A stretch of DNA of 5,183 bases from Acidobacteriota bacterium (GTDB lineage Bacteria > Acidobacteriota > Terriglobia > Versatilivoradales > Versatilivoraceae), in contig JAPPFQ010000185.1 of assembly GCA_028875135.1 (NCBI GenBank), positions 1-5,183 of the forward strand. Reading direction: 5' to 3'. A model generated the notes under the pieces. The model worked only from the letters and a program-made list of their open reading frames with translations, did no database searches and had not been told where the DNA came from. Numbering within the stretch: the stretch's first letter is position 1; each line of letters starts with the position of its first letter. The position numbers and the translations under genes are program-made. Shown piece after piece: positions 1 through 5,183 of the stretch.

Positions 1-1336
1 CCTGTGCCTCAGGGGTGAGATTGTCCACCGAAGGCCAATGCGCGCTCACAAGAGATTTTATGCCCTCAGAGAGTTGGGGATTTGAATTGACGTGTCTCTC
101 TACGCGTCTGGCAAATTGCTCACCGTCATGCCCTACGGACCCCAAGGCCAATGAAGTCGAAACCAACCAATCTTCCCCGAAGGCCGGGTCCCGTTCACAC
201 TCCTTGGTCAAGCTCTCATAAGCCGATCTGTAATCTGCTGCTTGAACTTGGATTTTAGCCAACTCCTTGTAAATTCCCGGCGCATCGGGAAATTCGGCGG
301 CACACCGCTTCAGCGCGTCCTGTGCTTTTTCTGTATCTCCTGCCAACTGGTAGCTATTGGCGATACATTGGAATATCTCGATCTTGTAGTCTTCTATAGC
401 AGAGAATTTGGAGTCCACCAGAACCTGTTCGTAGTTCTTGGCTGCGTTCCCAAAATGTAACGCCCCCGATTTCTCCGCATTCCCAAATTCACCCTTCGCA
501 AAACAACAACCTGCCAACATGGAGCGATATGCGGGCGAAAGATTGGAACGTTTGCTTAAACCCTTTTCGAAGTCGTTGGCTGCATCGGAAATTCGGTCGC
601 GGTTAGCTTCATCAAGAGGGGTCTCCTTCTCGCCTTCCTTGCGCCTGCGGGCAAGGCGGATACCCCAAATGAAAAGAATGAACTCATGTGCAAGATTCCC
701 TTCCCGATTCAGGTAACCATAGAGCTCTGAATCATAGAGTTTCGGTTCCCAGAACTGGGGATCGAAACCCCAACCTGTCTTGGAACCAAAAGCCACGAGG
801 AAATTGAATTGGCCCCGAAGGACTTGTCTCTCAGCCGGTTCCAGGAGGTCGAGAGCTTCCAACTGCTCATGGAGTTGCCTGGCGCGTCCCCAATCCCGAG
901 CCGCGCACGCGTTGCAAATTTCCCAGCGGATCGTTCGCCAATCGGTGCAGTTTTCAACTGGCAGCAGGCGCACGAGATAAGCCAAGTTGTTGGCAAAGTC
1001 CTCGCGTATATCCTCGTGGTGTACACCCGTCACCTCGAAATAGTTTTTCAACTCGGAATCGTCATTCGCAAACGTTGATAATGCATAGTGAAGATTCAAT
1101 GCCGTGAACCTGCCACTCACGTCGGCTGGGTCGCGCGAAAGGCAATTTTCAAATAGGGCGAGCAACTTATCGCGTGATCCCTTGTCGGAATCCTGAAAAT
1201 CGGAGTAGATATTCTCCTGCCATGGACACTCTGTCCCCTTGATCGTCGTGACATTCAGCATTGGGTAATCCGCCGTTTCAGGCAGACTTTCCCGAGACCA
1301 TTGAATCCATTCTTGAACTTGCTCTCTGCTATACAT
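1..1336 (-). CDS. TPR-repeat protein of unknown function (3' end beyond the window)
   Basis: I translated the minus strand by hand from the ATG at 1334-1336 and found 445 codons without a stop, running off the window's left edge, so the C-terminus is missing. Two adjacent helical repeats fit the tetratricopeptide pattern: roughly residues 320-350 (ANSYQLAGDTEKAQDAL, ending in FPDAP) and 355-385 (YKELAKIQVQAADYRSAYESL, ending in RDP). A weaker unit lies near residues 268-310. The N-terminal 250 residues are Trp- and acid-rich and I recognise no domain there. I see no signal peptide or catalytic motif. TPR proteins usually act as protein-binding scaffolds; partner and pathway are unknown here. 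The start is chosen for its strong ribosome binding site; an in-frame TGA at 1388-1390 bars a longer form, and Met26 is a less likely alternative. G+C is clearly lower (42-52% in lines counted) than in the genes to the right, which could mean separate origin. Confidence 0.85.
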   Translation of the reverse strand, partial: MYSREQVQEWIQWSRESLPETADYPMLNVTTIKGTECPWQENIYSDFQDSDKGSRDKLLALFENCLSRDPADVSGRFTALNLHYALSTFANDDSELKNYFEVTGVHHEDIREDFANNLAYLVRLLPVENCTDWRTIRWEICNACAARDWGRARQLHEQLEALDLLEPAERQVLRGQFNFLVAFGSKTGWGFDPQFWEPKLYDSELYGYLNREGNLAHEFILFIWGIRLARRRKEGEKETPLDEANRDRISDAANDFEKGLSKRSNLSPAYRSMLAGCCFAKGEFGNAEKSGALHFGNAAKNYEQVLVDSKFSAIEDYKIEIFQCIANSYQLAGDTEKAQDALKRCAAEFPDAPGIYKELAKIQVQAADYRSAYESLTKECERDPAFGEDWLVSTSLALGSVGHDGEQFARRVERHVNSNPQLSEGIKSLVSAHWPSVDNLTPEAQ

Positions 1337-1343
1337 GCCGGTC

Positions 1344-1349
1344 TCCTCC
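1344..1349 (-). promoter_or_regulatory. Ribosome binding site of the TPR gene
   Basis: The minus strand reads GGAGGA here, followed by a 7-base spacer and the ATG at 1334-1336. This near-perfect Shine-Dalgarno sequence at ideal spacing settles the start of the TPR gene and is independent support that the frame is real. I found no convincing sigma70 promoter upstream of it. Confidence 0.8.
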
Positions 1350-1555
1350 GTCGCCGGGATGGCTGGTCCACTATGCCGAGTGCGCTTTCATACGGTCCAT
1401 TCTTTCCCACTCACTCCTTGACCTTCTCGATCGATCTACCCTTCGCGACCGGCGGGGAGCTGCGCTGGTAAACGAGAGCTATCCAAAGGGTGTCCGTCGG
1501 CTTTCAGAGAAGCCGCCCAACGGATACGTGCCCACCGCACCATCGGAAGGACACT

Positions 1556-1585
1556 CACCCGGGAGCGCGGGCGTCCCGCCCGCAT
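1556..1585 (+). repeat. GC-rich palindromic repeat, copy 1 (REP-like)
   Basis: This 30-bp element matches the reverse complement of 1736-1765 at every base. Its core, 1567-1583, is itself a hairpin: a 7-bp perfect stem (GCGGGCG / CGCCCGC) around a 3-base loop TCC. A short hairpin element placed in inverted pairs between genes resembles bacterial REP/REPIN sequences. From memory, similar GGGCGTCCCGCCC elements are frequent between genes of some GC-rich bacteria; that is recollection, not a search. No transposase is present in the window. Confidence 0.85.
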
Positions 1586-1735
1586 CCTTATCCTTTGGCT
1601 GTCGCTGAGCTTGCCTGCGATGCCGCAGCCGGCTCCCTGCCCGCGGGAACCGCCTGGGCCCGGCCGAAGGAAAGCCATGGCGCTGTTGCCCGGTAATCCA
1701 GCACGGGGAAATGGCGAGGCTGTGCCAGGTTATTT

Positions 1736-1765
1736 ATGCGGGCGGGACGCCCGCGCTCCCGGGTG
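1736..1765 (-). repeat. GC-rich palindromic repeat, copy 2 (REP-like)
   Basis: Perfect inverted copy of 1556-1585, separated from it by exactly 150 bases. Identity ends sharply: the next base mismatches on both sides. A weaker resemblance may continue outside the pair (GAAGG lies just outside both copies with different short gaps). The 150 bases between the copies show only patchy inverted similarity to each other. Confidence 0.85.
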
Positions 1766-1810
1766 GGCCTTCACCCCATAACGTCGCCGCACCAAAGGAC
1801 GTCCATCGGT

Positions 1811-1831
1811 ATTCGTGTTCATTCGTGGTTC
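1811..1831. repeat. Short dispersed-type intergenic repeat
   Basis: The sequence contains two near-identical 10-base units in tandem, ATTCGTGTTC then ATTCGTGGTT. From memory, ATTCGTG-TTCATTCGTGGTT-like stretches recur in intergenic DNA of several bacterial phyla. Only one copy lies in this window, so its repeated nature cannot be shown here. Confidence 0.35.
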
Positions 1832-1947
1832 GTCTTCAAAAACTATCACCGGTTTTTTCCTCGAATGATCCCCCACCTCGGCAGGGGCCGGACTGGTCCG
1901 AGCTTTCCTTCGTGGTCGCGGTCGCTCATCCAGGGCCTGATGGCGCT

Positions 1948-3834
1948 TCAGGTCCTCTGCCAGATCTTCTGAGAGTAGGTGGGCACTCCCTCCTCCCCCA
2001 CCTCCAGCTTCCAGATGGCGCCGGTCTGGCCCTCGCAGACAAGCAGGGACCGCCCCAGGAAGATGACGTTGGTCGGGAACAGGCCCGGCACCCGCAGGCG
2101 GTCGATCACCCGGCCCTCCGGATTCACCACCGCCACCTGGCCCCGCCCGAAGAGAGTCACGTAGAGGTTTCCGCTGGCGGCAAAACGGATCCCGTCGGGT
2201 CCGACGCTGCCCTCGAAGCGAACGAATTCGCGCAGCGGCTCGGCCAGGGTTCCGTCGGCAGCCAAGGCCGCCTTCAGCACTTTCCCGGTGGTTGTTTCCA
2301 CCACGCAGATCTCCTTGCCGTCAGGGGTGAAGTCCAACCCGTTGGTGAACTCCAGCCCCTCCGCCAGCAGCTCGGCCCGACCCGACCCATCCACCCGGGA
2401 GAGGGCTCCCTCCGGCCGTCCGCGCCAGGCCTTGCCGGGGTCGGTGAAGTAGATCCGCCCGTCGGGACCCTGGGCGATCTCATTGGGCCCCCGCAGCCCG
2501 CTGCCGTCCCGGTAGCGGCCGCAGAACTCTTCCAGTCCGCCGCCGGCATCGGCCCGGAAGATCATGCGTTTCCGATTGTCGCTGATAAACAGGTGTCCTT
2601 CGGGGGCAACCACCACCCCTTGAGGCTTTCCTCCCGTGGAGAGGAAGTGGCTGACTTCCCCGCCGGGGGAGATCCGGGAGAGATGCCGGGCCCGGCAGTT
2701 GGCCACGAACAGGTGACCCTGCCGGTCGAAGGCCGGACCCTCGGCCATGGAGAGGCCCCGGGCGAAGAGCGTCGGCTCCGGCATTTCCCGGGCCAGGGAC
2801 TGAGTCCCCAACCACTCCTGCCGGGCCCGGGTTCGTGGGAGGGGAAGCTGAACCTGCCTGCCGCCGTAGGCCGAAAGCTGAGCCGCTTCCATGATCTCGA
2901 CGCAGCGCAGGCCGTCCCAACCGGTCAGCACCGGCTGGGCATCCCGGCTCACCCAGGCGGCAAAGCTCTCCAACTCGGTGCGGTAGGCCTGCTCGAAGCC
3001 GGCCTCGTTGTCGAATTGAAACCGTTGTGCAGACTCTCCCCTGCCCTGCACGGTCACCGTGGTCTCGACCGGATCGTAGATGAGGTCTCCCCGCTCCAGG
3101 ACGAAGTGGACCCCAAAGGCCTGGCGGAAGGTCCGCTGCGGAGACAAGGGACTGACCTGCAGGGTAGCCACCGTGCCCGATTCGAACTGAATCAGGAGCG
3201 CCAGGGCGTCCTCGAAATCGGTACCGTGGTGGGTCTTGACGGGGCTGCGGGCAAAGACGGTTCCAACCTCGCCGCAGGCGTGCCGCAGGAAATCCAGGTC
3301 GTGGACCCCCGCGTGAAACAGCAGCCCCCCACCCGTCTCCCTCCGGGTCCACCAGTCCCAGAGCTCACGCCCGTAGAATCCGTTGACCTGCACCGCCAAG
3401 GGCCTGCCGTAGCGCTGGCCGCGGACGATCTCGGCCATTTTGAGGTACTGGGGGCGCAGGCGTCGCTTGTGGCCCACCATCAGCTTCACGCCGTGGGCCT
3501 CGGCGGCCTCGATCATGGCGTAGCATTCGGCCACGTTCATGGCCATGGGCTTTTCGCAGAAGATGTGCTTCCCGGCTTCGGCGGCGGCGATGGCCATGGG
3601 GGCGTGCAGGTGGTTGGGAGTGAACAGGGCCACCGCCGCCGCCCGGCTTTCCTCCAGGCAACGCCGGAAAGAGGCATGGGCCGGAACCCCCAGCCGCCGG
3701 GCCAGGGGCAGGGATTTCTCCTCATCCGGATCGCAGACGGCGGCGATCTTCAGGCACGCAAGCCTTGCCATCAAGTCGGCCATGTGCTGCCCGAAGCTGC
3801 CGCATCCCACGATCGCAATCGACACGCTGTCCAT
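1948..3834 (-). CDS. Fused Gfo/Idh/MocA dehydrogenase and SMP-30/gluconolactonase-type lactonase
   Basis: A 628-residue protein of two enzymes. Residues 1-330 form a Gfo/Idh/MocA oxidoreductase: Rossmann loop GCGSFG (10-15), the family EKP signature with catalytic Lys95 (94-96), and the sheet-domain signature GGGLLFHAGVHDLD (168-181) with His178. Residues 352-628 form an SMP-30/regucalcin-like six-bladed propeller. By motif alignment with regucalcin, Glu365 (EGPAF), Asn498 (TNGLDFTPDGK) and Asp547 (GPDGI) are the metal ligands and Asn451 (GPNEIAQGPDG) the substrate-side Asn, so the lactonase site looks intact. Members of the first family oxidise sugars or cyclitols with NAD(P); the second hydrolyses sugar lactones. 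The inference is sugar to lactone to acid in one chain; the substrate is unknown. No secretion signal is visible, so it is probably cytoplasmic. An Asp usual four residues before the catalytic His is His174. A GGGGAG sequence at 3845-3850, 10 bases upstream, supports the start. Confidence 0.92.
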   Translation of the reverse strand: MDSVSIAIVGCGSFGQHMADLMARLACLKIAAVCDPDEEKSLPLARRLGVPAHASFRRCLEESRAAAVALFTPNHLHAPMAIAAAEAGKHIFCEKPMAMNVAECYAMIEAAEAHGVKLMVGHKRRLRPQYLKMAEIVRGQRYGRPLAVQVNGFYGRELWDWWTRRETGGGLLFHAGVHDLDFLRHACGEVGTVFARSPVKTHHGTDFEDALALLIQFESGTVATLQVSPLSPQRTFRQAFGVHFVLERGDLIYDPVETTVTVQGRGESAQRFQFDNEAGFEQAYRTELESFAAWVSRDAQPVLTGWDGLRCVEIMEAAQLSAYGGRQVQLPLPRTRARQEWLGTQSLAREMPEPTLFARGLSMAEGPAFDRQGHLFVANCRARHLSRISPGGEVSHFLSTGGKPQGVVVAPEGHLFISDNRKRMIFRADAGGGLEEFCGRYRDGSGLRGPNEIAQGPDGRIYFTDPGKAWRGRPEGALSRVDGSGRAELLAEGLEFTNGLDFTPDGKEICVVETTTGKVLKAALAADGTLAEPLREFVRFEGSVGPDGIRFAASGNLYVTLFGRGQVAVVNPEGRVIDRLRVPGLFPTNVIFLGRSLLVCEGQTGAIWKLEVGEEGVPTYSQKIWQRT

Positions 3835-3858
3835 GACCTTTGCGCTCCCCGGCCCGCC

Positions 3859-3887
3859 TTGACTTGCCTCCGGACAACATCAATAAT
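3859..3887 (+). promoter_or_regulatory. Predicted sigma70 promoter for the aldo/keto reductase
   Basis: TTGACT (3859-3864), a 17-base spacer, then AATAAT (3882-3887): five of six matches to each consensus hexamer at ideal spacing, inside a GC-rich background where this is unlikely to be common. Transcription would start near 3894 and leave a leader of about 114 bases before the ATG at 4008. The leader holds three copies of CCGGCCG (3913-3919, 3921-3927, 3944-3950), which could fold. The activity is inferred from sequence only. Confidence 0.6.
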
Positions 3888-3912
3888 GAGTGGCTCCGTA
3901 CGTGAGTGTCAA
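3883..3912 (-). promoter_or_regulatory. Predicted sigma70 promoter for the dehydrogenase-lactonase fusion
   Basis: On the minus strand a perfect TTGACA (3912-3907) is followed by an 18-base spacer and CATTAT (3888-3883), four of six matches to the -10 consensus. Start of transcription would fall near 3876, about 42 bases before the ATG at 3834. Its -10 overlaps the -10 of the opposing promoter by five bases. Confidence 0.5.
3887..3908. promoter_or_regulatory. Candidate operator: direct repeat TGAGTG with central CGTACG
   Basis: TGAGTG occurs at 3887-3892 and 3903-3908, start to start 16 bases, with the palindrome CGTACG at 3897-3902 between them. The block lies in the spacer of the minus-strand promoter and over the likely start site of the plus-strand one, where a repressor could control both. 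The repeats are short and may be chance; no regulator gene is in the window. Confidence 0.2.
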
Positions 3913-3995
3913 CCGGCCGCCCGGCCGCCGGTCGGGAACTCATCCGGCCGTCCATCACCCTCAGACCGACATCGGCGAAAAGGGAGTATCCACTT

Positions 3996-4001
3996 GGGGA
4001 G
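3996..4001 (+). promoter_or_regulatory. Ribosome binding site that sets the aldo/keto reductase start
   Basis: GGGGAG lies 6 bases before the ATG at 4008-4010. The same frame is open back to an ATG at 3906, but those 34 extra codons would cover the control region and have no family similarity, whereas translation from 4008 begins exactly with the conserved aldo/keto reductase opening (RRLGASGVSVSPICFGT). Confidence 0.75.
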
Positions 4002-4007
4002 TCGACC

Positions 4008-5018
4008 ATGAAACATAGAAGGCTGGGCGCCAGCGGCGTTTCGGTTTCGCCCATCTGCTTCGGGACCATGCTGTTCGGGAACCCGACCCTGGAGAAGGAA
4101 GCCACCAGCCTGGTACACCAGGCCATCGAACGCGGCCTCACCTTCATCGACACGGCCAGCTCCTACGAGGGCTACAACCGCAGCATCGGGAGTGCGGGAG
4201 GCGTGGCCGAGGAATACCTGGGAAGAATCCTGAAGGGCAAGCGTGACCAGGTGGTGCTGCTGACCAAGATCGCCAACGCTCTGGGGCCCGGTCCCCACCA
4301 GAAGGGCGGATCCAGAATCCACCTCCAGACCGAGCTGGAGAATTGCCTGCGGCGCCTCCAGACCGACTGCGTGGACATCCTGATGCTCCACTGGCCCGAC
4401 TTGGAGACACCCTTCGAGGAGAGCCTGCGCACCCTGGATCTGTTCGTGAGGCAGGGCAAGATCCGCTACTTCGGGGTCTCCAACTACCTGGCCTGGCAGA
4501 TGTGCGAGCTGCTCTGGCTGAGCGACCGCAACGCCCTGGAACGGATCATCGCCTACGAACCGCCCTACAGCATGCTGCGCCGCGATATCGAAATCTCGGA
4601 AATCGGTTTCTGCAAGAAGTTCGGGGTCGGCATCACTCCTTACCAGGTGCTTCACGGCGGCTGGCTGAGCGGCAAGTACCGGCCGGGTGAGACCCCCGCG
4701 GGCAGCCGCCTGGCGGAAGCCCCCGGTTGGATGCGTCCGCTTTCCGGCGCCATCTGGGAGAGAATCGACGTGGTCAAGGGCCTGGCGGCAGAACTGGGCG
4801 TCAGCCTGGCCGAATACTCCATCGGCTGGGCCCTGAGGCATCCCGAGATCAGCTCGGTGATCCTGGGCATCCGCAACCGGAAACAGCTCGAAAGCTCGAT
4901 CCGCGGGGCCGAGGTGGAAATCCCCCAGGAGCACCTGGACAAGATCGACGAGCTCTTCCCGCTGGCCATGGACCTGCGATGGGACTTCGGGGGACCCAAG
5001 GTAAGAGCCTGGGTGTAA
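4008..5018 (+). CDS. Aldo/keto reductase
   Basis: A 336-residue NAD(P)H-dependent oxidoreductase of the aldo/keto reductase superfamily, normal in length for the bacterial single-domain TIM-barrel type. The catalytic tetrad is complete: Asp48 and Tyr53 (FIDTASSYEGY), Lys87 (LLTKIA) and His128 (MLHWPD). GKIRYFGVSN (150-159) and the C-terminal cofactor loop GIRNRKQLESS (287-297) are typical of the family. It should reduce a carbonyl on a sugar, aldehyde or ketone, or run in reverse; the substrate cannot be read from the sequence. No signal peptide is seen, so it is cytoplasmic. It is divergent from the dehydrogenase-lactonase gene, shares its control region, and ends (TAA) 45 bases before a co-oriented hydrolase gene, which suggests an operon. 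The opposite strand is also open for 341 codons, a consequence of GC-rich codon usage. Confidence 0.95.
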   Translation: MKHRRLGASGVSVSPICFGTMLFGNPTLEKEATSLVHQAIERGLTFIDTASSYEGYNRSIGSAGGVAEEYLGRILKGKRDQVVLLTKIANALGPGPHQKGGSRIHLQTELENCLRRLQTDCVDILMLHWPDLETPFEESLRTLDLFVRQGKIRYFGVSNYLAWQMCELLWLSDRNALERIIAYEPPYSMLRRDIEISEIGFCKKFGVGITPYQVLHGGWLSGKYRPGETPAGSRLAEAPGWMRPLSGAIWERIDVVKGLAAELGVSLAEYSIGWALRHPEISSVILGIRNRKQLESSIRGAEVEIPQEHLDKIDELFPLAMDLRWDFGGPKVRAWV

Positions 5019-5063
5019 TGTTGGCTTCTCGCCATTGAGCCATTGGAATAGAGGTCAGTTCCC

Positions 5064-5183
5064 ATGCAAACACTGAAAATAGCGGCGGTGGCCATGAACG
5101 GGCTGCTGGGCCAGGCGAAGGACAATCTGCGCTCCATCGACCGGTGGGCGGCCCGGGCCAAGGACTCGGGGGCCGACTTGGTC
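5064..5183 (+). CDS. Probable carbon-nitrogen hydrolase (nitrilase superfamily), N-terminal fragment
   Basis: The first 40 codons of a gene cut by the right edge. The sequence LKIAAVAMNGLLGQAKDNL followed by an amphipathic helix and SGADLV fits the first strand and helix of carbon-nitrogen hydrolases, which usually continue into a F-P-E motif carrying the catalytic Glu. The window ends just before that point, so no catalytic residue (Glu, Lys, Cys) can be seen. Such enzymes hydrolyse amides, ureido compounds or nitriles. AGAGG at 5050-5054, 9 bases upstream, is a fair ribosome binding site. No promoter or terminator is evident in the 45-base gap after the aldo/keto reductase, so co-transcription is likely. 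Confidence 0.72.
   Translation, partial: MQTLKIAAVAMNGLLGQAKDNLRSIDRWAARAKDSGADLV

Larger units (their letters stand above)
1337..1947. other. Gene-free spacer with repeats
   Basis: About 610 bases between the 5' end of the TPR gene and the 3' end of the oxidoreductase-lactonase gene. Open frames exist on both strands, but their products are Arg/Pro/Ala-rich, have no recognisable domain and mostly translate the palindromic repeats, so I call no gene. It contains the 30-bp inverted pair at 1556-1585 and 1736-1765 and a short repeat at 1811-1831. I see no hairpin with a U-tract that would serve as an intrinsic terminator for the gene ending at 1948. Confidence 0.7.

Noticed and set aside
709..1026. 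A 105-codon minus-strand frame
   Set aside because: It is an out-of-frame shadow of the 445-codon TPR frame on the same strand, which has better start signals and repeat motifs.
1371..1400. A 9-codon frame (MDRMKAHSA) upstream of the TPR gene on the minus strand
   Set aside because: It could be a leader peptide, but its ribosome binding site is poor and there is no attenuator-like structure after it.
1261..1696. Small open frames on both strands in and beside the spacer
   Set aside because: They translate the palindromic repeat or lie opposite the TPR gene, and are Arg/Pro/Ala-rich with no domain.
1885..1902. Small hairpin CGGAC-TG-GTCCG downstream of the fusion gene
   Set aside because: The stem has only five pairs and no U-tract follows on the minus strand, so it is not a credible intrinsic terminator.
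3906..4007. A longer start for the aldo/keto reductase at 3906
   Set aside because: The extra 34 residues are unlike the family, would overlap the predicted promoter, and the ATG at 4008 has GGGGAG at good spacing.
1711..4011. A 766-codon open frame on the plus strand
   Set aside because: It lies almost wholly antisense to the dehydrogenase-lactonase gene, is rich in Gly, Pro, His and Leu with no domain, and starts inside a palindromic repeat. The minus-strand product carries clear family motifs throughout, so this is a GC-rich shadow frame.
3909..4934. A 341-codon minus-strand frame opposite the aldo/keto reductase
   Set aside because: No recognisable domain; it runs opposite a gene with a complete catalytic tetrad and crosses the control region.

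Overview
The window looks like a piece of a GC-rich bacterial chromosome. The three metabolic genes on the right are about 65-70% G+C in the lines I counted; the left-hand gene is nearer 42-52%. All genes have bacterial Shine-Dalgarno sequences. The phylum cannot be fixed from the sequence. Family content (Gfo/Idh/MocA, SMP-30 lactonase, aldo/keto reductase, carbon-nitrogen hydrolase) and the GC-rich palindromic intergenic repeats recall Acidobacteriota, Verrucomicrobiota or Planctomycetota, but that is an impression, not a proof.

Layout. Positions 1-1336, minus strand: an open reading frame of 445 codons that runs off the left edge and encodes a tetratricopeptide-repeat (TPR) protein of unknown role. 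Positions 1337-1947: about 610 bases with no credible gene, holding a perfect 30-bp inverted repeat pair and a short dispersed-type repeat. Positions 1948-3834, minus strand: a 628-residue fusion of an NAD(P)-dependent Gfo/Idh/MocA dehydrogenase with an SMP-30/gluconolactonase-type beta-propeller. Positions 3835-4007: a divergent intergenic region with two opposed sigma70-type promoters that share one AT-rich -10 block. Positions 4008-5018, plus strand: a complete aldo/keto reductase. Positions 5064-5183, plus strand: the first 40 codons of a probable carbon-nitrogen hydrolase (nitrilase superfamily), 45 bases after the reductase and probably in its operon.

Working together. The fusion protein could oxidise a sugar to a lactone and then open the lactone, two consecutive steps on one chain. 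The divergently transcribed reductase and hydrolase share its control region, so the right half may be one small carbohydrate or carbonyl catabolic locus. The substrate is unknown. The TPR gene lies beyond the repeat-bearing spacer, differs in base composition and is probably unrelated. No tRNA, rRNA, CRISPR array, insertion sequence or convincing intrinsic terminator was seen.
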